From: Streptomyces sp. RKAG293
GTDB taxonomy: Bacteria > Actinomycetota > Actinomycetes > Streptomycetales > Streptomycetaceae
Assembly: GCF_023701745.1 (NCBI RefSeq)
Contig: NZ_JAJOZB010000001.1
Coordinates: 7,487,001 to 7,551,000 of the forward strand
DNA length: 64,000 nt
Reading direction: 5' to 3'
This document shows, piece after piece, positions 26,204-34,730 of the stretch. How positions within the stretch are numbered: position 1 is the stretch's first letter; each line of letters starts with the position of its first letter. The notes beneath the pieces are model-generated. The model was not told where the DNA came from, searched no databases, and saw only the letters and a program-made list of their open reading frames with translations. The position numbers were made by a program, and so were the translations under genes.

Positions 26204-27103
26204 ATGAGTGACATCACTCTCGGCGACGTCGAGGTGACACGAGTTGAGGAAATGCACGGACCCGTCGGGATGACCCCGGACGTGTTCTTTCCCGATTCGC
26301 CGAAGGATCAGTGGGACGCACACCGGTCCGTCATCGTCCCGGACTTCCTCGACGAAGAGACCGATATCTGCAACGTTGCCGTGCAGACCTGGGTGCTGCG
26401 CAGCGAAGGCAGGACCATCCTCGTCGACACCGGCGTCGGCAACCACAAGGAACGCCCGTACGTACCGTCCTGGGGACACCTGGAGCTGGACTTCCTCGGC
26501 AATCTGGAGCGGGCGGGCGTCCACCCCGACGACGTCGACATCGTCGTCAACACGCACCTGCACGTCGATCACGTCGGCTGGAACACCCGCCTGGAGGGCC
26601 AGTCCTGGGTTCCCACGTTCCGCAACGCCTCATATCTGATGCCCAAGGCCGACTTCGAGTTCTGGAACCCGGCCAACAACCCGAAGATCGCCGGCGGGGT
26701 CAACCAGAACGTCTTCGAAGACAGCGTCGCCCCGGTGCACGCCGCCGGCCAGGTCACGCTCTGGGAAACGAGCCACACCATCGACGCCAGTCTGCGCCTG
26801 CAGGCCGCGCCCGGTCATACCCCGGGATCAAGCGTCGTCATGCTGGCGTCCGGCACCGAGCGCGCGGTCTTCTCGGGCGACCTGCTGCATTCCCCCTTTC
26901 AGATCATGCAGCCGGAGCACAACAGCTGCTTCTGCGAGGACCGTCATACCGCGCGCGAGACCCGCCGGGACATCCTCGGCTGGGCCGCGGACGCCAATGC
27001 GCTGGTCCTGCCCGCCCACTTCGCCGGGCACGGCGCCCTGGAGGTGGAACGCAGCGGCAGCGCGTTCGGCATCAAGCGGTGGGCCTCGCTCGACCGCCTC
27101 TGA
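26204..27103 (+). CDS. Metallo-beta-lactamase-fold hydrolase, 299 aa
   Basis: ATG at 26204 with CAGGAGCGGCATC upstream. Zinc-binding HxHxDH is present as NTHLHVDHVGWN (residues about 119-124). A further His ligand lies in AAPGHTPGSS, an Asp in AVFSGDLLHSPF and a C-terminal His in LVLPAHFAGHG. The fold and length match the MBL hydrolases that include quorum-quenching lactonases and related esterases. No signal peptide. It follows the secreted propeller gene in the same direction and is followed by a hairpin (27124-27162) before the carboxylesterase. Confidence 0.92.
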   Translation: MSDITLGDVEVTRVEEMHGPVGMTPDVFFPDSPKDQWDAHRSVIVPDFLDEETDICNVAVQTWVLRSEGRTILVDTGVGNHKERPYVPSWGHLELDFLGNLERAGVHPDDVDIVVNTHLHVDHVGWNTRLEGQSWVPTFRNASYLMPKADFEFWNPANNPKIAGGVNQNVFEDSVAPVHAAGQVTLWETSHTIDASLRLQAAPGHTPGSSVVMLASGTERAVFSGDLLHSPFQIMQPEHNSCFCEDRHTARETRRDILGWAADANALVLPAHFAGHGALEVERSGSAFGIKRWASLDRL

Positions 27104-27123
27104 CCCGCAGGCCACAGGCACGG

Positions 27124-27162
27124 CCGCAACCCCGGCCGCCACTGCGGGGGCCGGGGTTGCGG
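27124..27162 (+). terminator. Hairpin terminator after the MBL hydrolase
   Basis: Arms CCGCAACCCCGGCC (27124-27137) and GGCCGGGGTTGCGG (27149-27162) form a perfect 14-bp stem with an 11-nt loop. Confidence 0.8.
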
Positions 27163-27214
27163 GCCGACTCCATCCCATTTCCGGCGCCCACCGGGGCCAC
27201 GGAGAGGAACCATT

Positions 27215-28705
27215 GTGAGATACGACGCCGATCCCATCCTCGCCACTGATCAGGGGGCGGTCCGAGGGCTGCGTCAGGACAACACCGTCGCCTTCCTGAA
27301 CATCCCCTACGCCGCTGCGCCCGTCGGCGCCGGCCGCTTCGCCCCGCCGCAGCCGCACGAACCGTGGGACGGTGTACGGGACGCCACGGTGCCGGGTCCC
27401 AACGCCCCGCAGTCCGAACGCACGCTCGGCACGATAGACATGTCCCCCTACTTCGGCGCCGGATGGAGTCGCGGGGAGGACTACCTCACCGTCAACGTCT
27501 GCAAGCCCGCCGCGCCAGGCAAAGACCTGCCCGTCATGGTCTTCGTCCACGGTGGCGGGTTCGTCGCCGGATCGACACGGTCCGCGCTGTACGACGGCTC
27601 AGCCTTCGCTCGCCACGGCGTCGTACTCGTCACCCTCAACTACCGGCTGGGCATTTCGGGATTCCTCGACCTCCCCGGAGCACCGGCCAACCGCGGCTTG
27701 CTCGACGTGGTGGCTGCCTTGCGCTGGGTGCGGGAGAACATCGCCGCCTTCGGTGGTGATGCCCGTAACGTCACCCTCTTCGGCCAGTCGGCGGGCGCCA
27801 CCATCGTCGGTGGTGTCCTGGCCATGCCTCAGGCCGCCGGCCTCCTGCGCCGGGCGATCGTTCAAAGCGGCAGCGGCACGGGGGCGTTCACCCGGCAGCA
27901 GGCCGGCCGCGTCACCCGGGCAGCAGCCCAGGCGCTGGGGGTCGAGCCGCACGCCGATGCCTTCGCGGACATCGCCGACGAGCACCTGGTCGAGGCGGCC
28001 GGCCACCTTGCCGGGATCGACCTGCGGACCCCGACCCACTACGACCCCCTGGTCGGGCTCAGTCCCCTCAGCCTGGTCCTGGACCGGCAGCCCGCAACAT
28101 CCGTCGCCGCAGGCCTGGGAGCAGACGTCGACCTGCTCATCGGAACCACCTCGGAGGAGGGCAACCTCTATCTCGTCCCCACGGGCGCCCACACCACCAC
28201 AACGGCGGCCGACGTCGACGCCGCGGCGATCCGCTCCCACCCCGAACCGAAGCGGCTCATCGAGGCCTATCGCACAGCACGGCCCGGCGCCTCCTTCGGC
28301 GAGCTGCGAGCCGCCATCCTGGGCGATGCCGCGTTCGGCGCGGGCAGCCGGGCCCTGGCCGACGCGCACGCCGCCCACCCCCGGTCCCGCACTTACCGCT
28401 ACGAGTTCGCGTGGCGCTCCCAGGCCGTGGGAGGAGATCTCGGCGCCGCCCACACGATGGAACTCCCCTTCGTCTTCGACCGCACCCATCTCTCCCTACT
28501 GCACGGCCCGTACGGCCTGCTCGGACCGAAGCGGCCTCCCGCGGATCTCGCTTCTCGCGTGCACGGGGCTTGGGTCCGGTTCGCCCGGACCGGCGACCCC
28601 GGCTGGGAGGCGTACACCAGCGAGCGCCGGACCACCATGCGCATCGACGACACGTGGAACCAGATCAACGACCCCCGCTGCCAGGAACGACAAGCCTGGA
28701 ACTGA
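27215..28705 (+). CDS. Type-B carboxylesterase, 496 aa
   Basis: GTG at 27215 after GGAGAGGAACCATT. It opens with TDQGAVRGLRQDNTVAFLNI and PYAAAPVGAGRF, the family N-terminus. HGGGFVAGS is the oxyanion hole and TLFGQSAGATIVGG supplies the catalytic Ser in GQSAG. The acidic residue lies in GTTSEEGNLY and the His in GAAHTMELPFVF. Length and motifs agree with para-nitrobenzyl-esterase-like bacterial enzymes. No signal peptide, so cytoplasmic. It may complete a small ester-degradation cluster with the two genes upstream. Confidence 0.93.
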   Translation: MRYDADPILATDQGAVRGLRQDNTVAFLNIPYAAAPVGAGRFAPPQPHEPWDGVRDATVPGPNAPQSERTLGTIDMSPYFGAGWSRGEDYLTVNVCKPAAPGKDLPVMVFVHGGGFVAGSTRSALYDGSAFARHGVVLVTLNYRLGISGFLDLPGAPANRGLLDVVAALRWVRENIAAFGGDARNVTLFGQSAGATIVGGVLAMPQAAGLLRRAIVQSGSGTGAFTRQQAGRVTRAAAQALGVEPHADAFADIADEHLVEAAGHLAGIDLRTPTHYDPLVGLSPLSLVLDRQPATSVAAGLGADVDLLIGTTSEEGNLYLVPTGAHTTTTAADVDAAAIRSHPEPKRLIEAYRTARPGASFGELRAAILGDAAFGAGSRALADAHAAHPRSRTYRYEFAWRSQAVGGDLGAAHTMELPFVFDRTHLSLLHGPYGLLGPKRPPADLASRVHGAWVRFARTGDPGWEAYTSERRTTMRIDDTWNQINDPRCQERQAWN

Positions 28706-28939
28706 GGAGGGGCGGCGCGTCCATCCCTCGCCGTCGCTGCTCGCCCGGTCGGCCACCACCCGCAGGTGCCCGGCGAAGCAGCAGCCGAGGCTCCCGCCGA
28801 AGCGGACCGCCCCCCGCGAGGCTGAACGTGACTGATCATCTCGAAAGCGGCGGCCGGCCGTCCCACAACGAAGTAGCGAGGCCCGAACCCCCGGTGCGCC
28901 GCCGCCTGACCGCAGCGCTCGAGCGGGGCTTGACTCCAA
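28706..28939. other. Gap after the carboxylesterase
   Basis: No supported gene. An open plus-strand frame is a GC artefact. The AT-rich patch from 28935 holds an operator-like palindrome for the next operon. Confidence 0.35.
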
Positions 28940-28963
28940 AGCTAAAGCTGATAGCTTTTAGCT
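28940..28963. promoter_or_regulatory. TetR-type operator candidate
   Basis: A 24-bp imperfect palindrome with AGCTAAA at its left end and TTTAGCT at its right end, about 43 bases before the hydrolase GTG. A smaller inverted repeat GCTAA-CGCAA-TTAGC (28961-28975) overlaps its edge. It is likely bound by the TetR protein encoded at the end of the operon. Confidence 0.6.
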
Positions 28964-29005
28964 AACGCAATTAGCCGCCGATGGGCGGGCCAAATGGAGG
29001 TAGTC

Positions 29006-29839
29006 GTGACCGAGTTCCTGAACGTCGACGGTGGGACCCTCGCGTACGAGGTGAGCGGTGCCGTCGGGCCGCTGGTCGTGGTGGCCCACGGCATGGGCGA
29101 CAGTCGCGAGGCCTATCGGTTCTTCACCCCCGCCCTGGTCGAAGCCGGCTACCGGGTCGCCGCGGTGGACCTGCGCGGCCACGGTGAGTCCAGCGTGGGA
29201 TGGGCGTCCTACACCCGCACCGCCCTCGCGGATGACCTGATCGCCCTGGTCAAGCACCTGGGCGGGCCGGCGGTGCTGGTCGGCCACTCCATTGCCGGCG
29301 GTGCGGTCACGATAGCCGCGGCAAAGGCCCCGTGGCTCATCACCGCGCTGGTCGAGCTCGCCCCCTTCACCCGCAAGCAGCAGGTCCGCCTCGGTGACCT
29401 GCGGGTGGCCGGCTACCGCCGCGGGCTGACCCATCTCATGGGCACCACCATCCTGGGCAGCACCCGGCAATGGGCCAAGTACCTCGACGTGGCCTACCCT
29501 GGCTCCAAGCCCGTGGACTTCGACGCGCGTCTGGGGCAGATCACCGCGATGCTTCAGGAGCCCGGCCGGATGAAGGTTTTGCAGGCGATGGGCAAGATCT
29601 CCCCCGCCGACGCCGCTGAGCAGTTGGGCAACGTCACCTGCCCGGTGCTCGTCGTGCAGGGCACCTTGGACCCCGACTGGGCCGCGCCGCAGGCCGAGGG
29701 CGAGGCGATCGTCGCCGACCTGCCGACCGGTCTGGGCCGGCTGGAGATGATCGAGGGGGCCGGTCACTACCCGCATGTGCAGTTCCCCGAGCAGACTTCG
29801 GCCGCGGTCGTGAAGTTCCTGGCCGGTGTCAGTGCCTAG
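29006..29839 (+). CDS. Alpha/beta hydrolase, 277 aa
   Basis: GTG at 29006 is chosen because GGAGG lies five bases upstream. The ATG at 28994 contains that GGAGG and has none of its own. The protein has VVVAHGMGDSREAYRFFTPA (oxyanion hole), AVLVGHSIAGGAVTIAAAK (nucleophile Ser in GHSIAG, slightly unusual for GxSxG), TLDPDWAAP (acid) and GAGHYPHVQFPEQ (catalytic His). It belongs to the haloperoxidase/esterase-like group. It overlaps the TetR gene that follows, so both form one operon and the regulator probably controls its own transcription. Confidence 0.9.
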   Translation: MTEFLNVDGGTLAYEVSGAVGPLVVVAHGMGDSREAYRFFTPALVEAGYRVAAVDLRGHGESSVGWASYTRTALADDLIALVKHLGGPAVLVGHSIAGGAVTIAAAKAPWLITALVELAPFTRKQQVRLGDLRVAGYRRGLTHLMGTTILGSTRQWAKYLDVAYPGSKPVDFDARLGQITAMLQEPGRMKVLQAMGKISPADAAEQLGNVTCPVLVVQGTLDPDWAAPQAEGEAIVADLPTGLGRLEMIEGAGHYPHVQFPEQTSAAVVKFLAGVSA

Positions 29840-30464
29840 GGCAGGTTTGGACGCGGCCACGATCGTTGCCGCCGGCGCCGCGCTTGCCGACGAGATCGGT
29901 TTCACCGAGCTGACCATGGGCCGGCTGGCCGAGCGGGTGGGGGTGCGCGCCCCGTCGCTCTACAAGCACATCGCCAGCCAGGACGACCTCCACCGGCGCA
30001 TCGCGGCGCTCGCCTTCGACGAGGCCGGCGTCGCGATCGGCACAGCCATCCAGGGCCTCGCCGGGCGCGACGCCCTGGCCGCCGCCGCCGGTGCGCTCCG
30101 CGACTTCGTGGTCACCCACCCCGGCCGCTACGCGGCCACCCTGGGCCTGACACCGACCGGTCCCGACGACCCGATCGCGCTCGCCGCCGGACGGGGAATC
30201 AGCCCTTTCGCTGCGGTACTGCGGGGGTACGACATCCCTCCGCAGGAGATGACCCACGCGCTGCGGGCGGTGCGCAGCGTCTTTCACGGCTTCGCCCACC
30301 TGCAGGCATCCGGCGGATTCCAGTGGTCCGCCGACATCGGCGAGAGCTTCGAGTACCTCATCGACCTCATCGACCGTGGGCTGCGCTCCGCCGTCGCCGA
30401 CCCCGCCGCGGTCCCCGACCCTGCCGACGCCACGGCCCCTGCCGAGCAGGGCATGGGCCAGTGA
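29826..30464 (+). CDS. TetR-family regulator, 212 aa
   Basis: GTG at 29826 (or 29832), overlapping the hydrolase end by 14 bases. The N-terminal HTH reads AADEIGFTELTMGRLAERVG-like (seen: LADEIGFTELTMGRLAERVG) then VRAPSLYKHIASQDDLHRRI, as in TetR proteins. A WHG-type C-terminal ligand domain follows (LRAVRSVFHGFAHLQASGGF). Likely a repressor of the upstream hydrolase through the 28940-28963 site. Confidence 0.92.
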   Translation: MSVPRAGLDAATIVAAGAALADEIGFTELTMGRLAERVGVRAPSLYKHIASQDDLHRRIAALAFDEAGVAIGTAIQGLAGRDALAAAAGALRDFVVTHPGRYAATLGLTPTGPDDPIALAAGRGISPFAAVLRGYDIPPQEMTHALRAVRSVFHGFAHLQASGGFQWSADIGESFEYLIDLIDRGLRSAVADPAAVPDPADATAPAEQGMGQ

Positions 30465-30875
30465 CATCTTCCATGAACTGCGGACACCGTTCAGCACCAT
30501 CCGCAGTTGGCTGAAGCAGCCAGGACGGGGTGCTCACCTCTGACCACCCGCGGGCTGCCCTTCACCAACGTCGGCCCCGGTTCGGGCAGCAACGGTTCGA
30601 TGAGCGTGCACAGTTCATCGCCCACGACCGCGAGGTCGGGGAAGATTCGCGCAGCCATTGGCGATGGCGTGGATCTCGTCTCGGGGTGGCGGCTTCCGTC
30701 CCGGCCAGCCGGCCAGCCGGCCAGCCGGGCAGCAGACCGGTCGGTTCGGGCTGAAGGCGGCACTGCTGGGTCGGCTCTCAGGCGGGTGGGGATCCAACTA
30801 AATCCCTGGTGAGCGCGCTCCCTTAGTGGCGGCCTGATCAGCCTTCAGAGATCGTCCCCGGGCCGGACAGCGAAG
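30465..30875. other. Intergenic with tandem repeat and possible IS5 scrap
   Basis: Contains three to four tandem CCAGCCGG units (30703-30733). On the minus strand, a short stretch reads LAVVGDELCTLIEPLLPEPG (about 30575-30640), which resembles the start of IS5 transposases. No intact gene. Confidence 0.4.
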
Positions 30876-30887
30876 GTGTGCGGAACT

Positions 30888-32141
30888 ATGCTGCGGTCCG
30901 TGACTGACCTGGATACTGCGTACGAACCTGACGATGAAAAGGTCGAGCGGCATGCGAGCTGGGCGGAGTTGTTCTTCGACCTGGTGGCGGTGGCGGGCGT
31001 GGCAGCCCTGACACATGTGCTCGGGCTCGAACTGGACGCCGCGGGGCTTGGTGTCTACACGCTGCTGTACCTCACGTTCTGGTTGTCGTGGACGACGTTC
31101 ATGCTGTACAGCAACATCTCGGCCGGGCGGACCAGGGTGGTGCGGCTGATGATCGGGATGATCGGTCTCGGGGTGATGGCCGCGTCCGTGCCGGGAGTGG
31201 CGCACACCGTACTCGGGCACGGGAACGACCAGCGCCCGGTGACCGTCTTTGTGGTCGCGTACCTCGCCACGCGTATCTACGGGGCCCACTCCTGGCGCCG
31301 GGGCGAAATCCTGCTGGACTTCCCGGTGGTGCAGTACTCGGCAGGACTGCTGCCCTGGTTCATATCGATCTGGATCCAGGAGCGGTGGAAGCCCGCGCTC
31401 TGGGCGGTCGGGGTGGTCCTGGACCTGATGCTGATCCTGGCCGTCTCCGGGGACAAGCTCCTTAAGCAGGTCCAGGAGAAATTCACCGCCCGGGCCGCAA
31501 CCCGCCGTCGGCGGCGCCCCGGTGCTGGTCCCGGCGGGACGGGGCCGGTCATCCAAGGGGTGTCGGTCGATCCGGCTCACCTCTCCGAGCGGCTGGGACT
31601 CTTCGTGATCATCGTGCTCGGCGAGTCGGTGGTGCAGGTCGTCGACGCCGCGGCCGGTGCGCCGTACGGCATCGGGCTGTTGGCCACCGGGATCGCCGCA
31701 TTCGTGTTGCTGGCCGGGATGTTCGGCCTGTCGGTCGTGTTCGGGTACGCCGGGTTGCCGCACCTGCAGGCCGGCCGCATCTCCACTCGCGCCGCCCTTG
31801 GTCTGCACTGCCTGGTGACCGGAGTCGTCGCCACTCTGGGCGTGTCGCTCTCATCGGTGGTCGGCCACGGCTCCGATGCGCTGCCCGACTCAGGCCGCTG
31901 GCTGCTGTGCGGCGCGATGGCCGCCTACTTCGCCCTCGGGGTGCTCACCGGCGTCGCCAGCCGCAGCTCGGACCCGCAGAGGACGATCTCCCGGGTCATC
32001 ACCGGCATCGCAGTCCCGCTCCTGCTCGGCCTGCTCGCCACCGACGCCAGCGGCCGGACCCTGGTGGTCTGCCTGGCCCTGGTCGTACTCGCCCACCTCT
32101 GGTTCGAACGGCGGTCGGTACCGGTCCAAGGCCAAGTATGA
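30888..32141 (+). CDS. LtrA-family (low-temperature-requirement A) membrane protein, 417 aa
   Basis: ATG at 30888; a GTG at 30876 is an alternative. The family signature HASWAELFFDLVAVAGVAAL appears near the N-terminus. About 10-11 hydrophobic segments follow, for example VVRLMIGMIGLGVMAASVPG and LLATGIAAFVLLAGMFGLSV, plus the central motif ERLGLFVIIVLGESVVQVV, which is diagnostic. LtrA was first linked to cold growth in Listeria, but its molecular role is unclear. Integral cytoplasmic membrane protein. Confidence 0.93.
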   Translation: MLRSVTDLDTAYEPDDEKVERHASWAELFFDLVAVAGVAALTHVLGLELDAAGLGVYTLLYLTFWLSWTTFMLYSNISAGRTRVVRLMIGMIGLGVMAASVPGVAHTVLGHGNDQRPVTVFVVAYLATRIYGAHSWRRGEILLDFPVVQYSAGLLPWFISIWIQERWKPALWAVGVVLDLMLILAVSGDKLLKQVQEKFTARAATRRRRRPGAGPGGTGPVIQGVSVDPAHLSERLGLFVIIVLGESVVQVVDAAAGAPYGIGLLATGIAAFVLLAGMFGLSVVFGYAGLPHLQAGRISTRAALGLHCLVTGVVATLGVSLSSVVGHGSDALPDSGRWLLCGAMAAYFALGVLTGVASRSSDPQRTISRVITGIAVPLLLGLLATDASGRTLVVCLALVVLAHLWFERRSVPVQGQV

Positions 32142-32223
32142 CCAGGAGACCTTCGACTGCAGCCCTACGCAACGGGTGCCCCGGACCCGCGAACAGAGGC
32201 GTTCGGGGCCTTCCCCGATTTTG

Positions 32224-32246
32224 CCGTCGCGCCGGTAGTTCGCATC
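32224..32246. repeat. 23-bp direct repeat, copy 1
   Basis: Identical over 23 bases to 34291-34313. The two copies sit in longer diverged direct repeats (about 32224-32390 and 34291-34440) spanning the 3' end of an ankyrin gene. Confidence 0.75.
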
Positions 32247-32273
32247 AAGAGTCTGATACGACACGGGGAGACG

Positions 32274-32642
32274 TCATCGCTTCCGGAACCACTTCAACCG
32301 GCGCGATCCTCTCGTACGTGCGATCGTTGCCCGGAGCAGTCGGACCGCCAGGTCATGTCCGTAGTCTTCGGCGAAGGCCAGCGGCGTCAGCCCTTCGGGA
32401 TCTGGCAGTTCGGGATTGGCCCCGTAGGCCAGAAGGACCGCTGTCGTATGGACCGTGAGGGGAAGACCGCCCTGGGCAGAGGAATCGGCCTCCAGATCGA
32501 TCGCGTGGAAGAGGAGGGTGATCCCCTCCTGCGCTTCGTCGGGGTCTGCTCCCGCATCGAGCAACCGGGCGAGAGCCTCGACGTCTCGCATTTCAACCGC
32601 TTGATGGGCCGGACTCCAGTAGTTCTCTGTCTCGATCACCAT
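32274..32642 (-). CDS. Ankyrin-repeat protein, 122 aa
   Basis: ATG at 32642. The protein begins MVIETENYWSPAHQAVEMRD and continues VEALARLLDAGADPDEAQEG, TAVLLAYGANPELPDPEGLT and PLAFAEDYGHDLAVRLLRAT. This makes two to three ankyrin-type units with the canonical GADPD and NPELPDPEGLTPL turns. The family is common in streptomycetes and probably mediates protein binding. The ribosome-binding site is weak, so a start further upstream cannot be ruled out. A diverged 3' copy lies at 34291-34440. Confidence 0.75.
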   Translation of the reverse strand: MVIETENYWSPAHQAVEMRDVEALARLLDAGADPDEAQEGITLLFHAIDLEADSSAQGGLPLTVHTTAVLLAYGANPELPDPEGLTPLAFAEDYGHDLAVRLLRATIARTRGSRRLKWFRKR

Positions 32643-32910
32643 GGGATTGAACAGAACGTCGGTCCTCCACTGCAACCAGGTCAGGGCCGGTGCACCGACA
32701 CTGACAGCATCCCTACGCGCGGCGTATCTGCGGGATGGCATGGCTATCGTCCTGTAGCCCAAGACATCACGCCTGAGCTGCAAGAACGGTTGGGACACCA
32801 TCGGCCTCCGGAGCCGCTGCATTGTCGCAGTGCAGGTACAGCAGCCACCGCAGCCGACAGTCACCACCCGTAGACGACCGACTGATCAGCCCGGCAACCC
32901 GCAGCGACAG

Positions 32911-33081
32911 TCACACCGGCAGTTCCGAAAGATCTGAGCCCGTGCTCTCCTCGATCTCCCAGCCGCGATAGAGACGTCGCATCAGTCCAGACGTGCGCTC
33001 CAGATCGGCAGCGCCCACCTGTCGTAGTAGATCCGGCACATCGCCGTCGGCAAATACCAGCAGACCGGTCTTGGCTCCCAA
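32911..33081 (-). pseudogene. DUF6928-like protein, N-terminal fragment (56 codons)
   Basis: A TTG start at 33081 follows GAGGAGGGGCT. The frame reads LGAKTGLLVFADGDVPDLLR and QVGAADLERTSGLMRRLYRG, the start of the MGAKTxLLVYADGD family (DUF6928), and stops after DLSELPV at 32911. Full-length members are over 200 residues, so it is truncated. Confidence 0.55.
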
Positions 33082-33335
33082 AGCCCCTCCTCACAGCGCA
33101 ACCCTCATTCGCGGTCGCACCATATCCACCCCCTCGGACATCGCCGGCAACGCCACCGATGCACCGAGACGGGCAAAAATCATGCCGGTGTCCATACGGC
33201 TGCCTCGCGCCTCCTGCGAGTGAGGGCGGGCGGGAAACGTCGGGGAACTCAGGCAGAGCCGAGCAGTCGCGGCACAGGGCGTCAACGTCGTTCGTACAGT
33301 GGTGCGCTCCACCTTCACGCCCTGAACCGCGCTCG

Positions 33336-33656
33336 CTCCACAGAGCGCTGGAGACCGCCGGGCACGTCTCCGGTGCCGCCGCCGACCTCACCATCTGCAC
33401 CGAGGATGGGTTGGAGGTCGACATGGGCAGCCCCGAAGCCGCCACACCGGAGGAAAGCGACGGGGCCTGTTTTATCGAAGCTGCCGACCTTCCGGCCCAA
33501 GCGAAGCAGAACCGGGCCGTGATGATCGAGGCCCTGATCACCGTGGGCTTGGTCAACTATCCGACCGAGTGGCGGCACTGGTCCTATGGGGACCGCTACT
33601 GGGCGTTGGCCACAGAAGAACCCGCCGCACTCTACGGCCCGTTGCAACGTATCTGA
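33336..33656 (+). pseudogene. VanX-type D-Ala-D-Ala dipeptidase, C-terminal fragment
   Basis: The frame contains HVSGAAADLTICTEDGLEVD (the SxHxxGxAxD-like zinc region; here the His motif is altered to HVSGAAADLT) and MGSPEAATPEESDGACF. LVNYPTEWRHWSYGDRYWAL follows, the E-W-W-H-[WF]SYGDRYWA zinc/catalytic region with Trp replaced by Arg. It stops at 33654-33656. The N-terminal 60 or so residues are missing. VanX enzymes cleave D-alanyl-D-alanine in vancomycin resistance and cell-wall recycling. This copy is most likely inactive. Confidence 0.7.
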
Positions 33657-34053
33657 TGCGGCGGCCGAGGCAGCCGGGGCACGTCGTGGGGTCAGCTGAT
33701 CAGGGTTGGAGCCATAACGAGGTTGTGCTCGATTGTTGTGGCTGTGCAGCCCCGGGCATGTGTCCAGAGTGGGGCGTTGAGAGAGGTCCGGTCTGAGCCT
33801 CGGGGCTACTGTGGGACCGCACGCCATGGGCGGATGAGGACAACGCCAGCGTGGCGCATCGGGAGGCGAGTAGCCCCCGACCTGTGGAATCCCCAAACTC
33901 GCCGTTCTGGGGGTCGGGTTCGGCGAGGGTGCCTCAAGACATCCGCTCGGATGGAGGCTGGCGGTACCGCATGCTAGAGCCACTTCACTGCGCTGAAACT
34001 GGGATTTTCATAAACTCAAGTCGCCACACACAATGGGCACTTGGAGAGATGAG
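33657..34053. other. Non-coding stretch
   Basis: No convincing frame or hairpin. Its end is relatively AT-rich (33990-34040) and may hold a promoter for the small membrane peptide. Confidence 0.35.
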
Positions 34054-34179
34054 ATGGATATGTCACGACGATGGAAGATCGCGATCATCGTGTTGACGGC
34101 GGGGATCGCCGCCTTGGTCTTGGTCTTGCTCTACGGGCCTTCCTGGTTCATCGCTTGGGCGGACAACCCGGGCAAGTAG
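34054..34179 (+). CDS. Small membrane peptide, 41 aa
   Basis: ATG at 34054 is preceded by GGAGAGATGAG, a strong ribosome-binding site. The peptide has a basic N-terminus MDMSRRWK, a single hydrophobic helix IAIIVLTAGIAALVLVLLYG and a short tail WFIAWADNPGK, stopping at TAG 34177-34179. The single-pass topology and clear ribosome-binding site argue that it is real although very short. Function unknown; it could be a small toxin, a membrane-anchored regulator, or a chance frame. Confidence 0.5.
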   Translation: MDMSRRWKIAIIVLTAGIAALVLVLLYGPSWFIAWADNPGK

Positions 34180-34290
34180 GGCACGTGCACCACAGCGGTG
34201 CTGCAGCGAAGTACAGCAACCCTGCCGACCCCGCTGCGCGACCGGCAAGCGCGCAAGCCGTCGACGGGTCGGCCCGGCAGACCTCAGCGA

Positions 34291-34440
34291 CCGTCGCGCC
34301 GGTAGTTCGCATCGAGGGGGTCTGATACGAACACTGTCCTGTGGCGAGCGAGGCGTGATTGCTTCCGGATCCATCTCAGCCGGTGCGTCCCGATTGCTCG
34401 TGTGGTCGTCGCTTGGGGCAGTCGGGCCGCGAGGTCATGT
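34291..34440 (-). pseudogene. Remnant of a second ankyrin gene (3' end)
   Basis: On the minus strand RHDLAARLPQATTTRAIGTH and RLRWIRKQSRLARHR align with the end of the intact ankyrin protein (GHDLAVRLLRATIARTRGSR RLKWFRKR). The downstream DNA matches as well, including a 23-bp identity at 34291-34313. The 5' part is missing, so this is a diverged partial duplication. Confidence 0.55.
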
Positions 34441-34730
34441 CTGCGACGGGATCCGGGCATCAGCCATGCACGACAGCCTGGTATGCCGCAGATCATGACG
34501 CCGCAGGCGCTCATGCCCGAGCTCGGTGATCCGGGTGCCCTGGGGGAGTGGCCGTCGGTGGTTCGCGCCGGCGACTCGTCCACCGATCCTGCCGACGGGT
34601 CCTTCGCCCTATGCCCACTCCGGTGGCATGGGCTGTCTTGGCCGGGACGCGCCGTGGCAACTCTGCGTTGTAGAAGAGGGTGCAGCGTGGCTGGTCGAAG
34701 TATTCGGTCTTGGAATCTGGGGAGTGGCTT
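34441..34730. other. Gap before the next hypothetical gene
   Basis: Open frames are present but have no motifs. Nothing further recognised. Confidence 0.3.

Noticed and set aside
30491..30763. Minus-strand frame with LCTLIEPLLPEPGP as an intact gene
   Set aside because: Only a short IS5-like stretch is recognisable. The rest is repeat-rich non-coding sequence.
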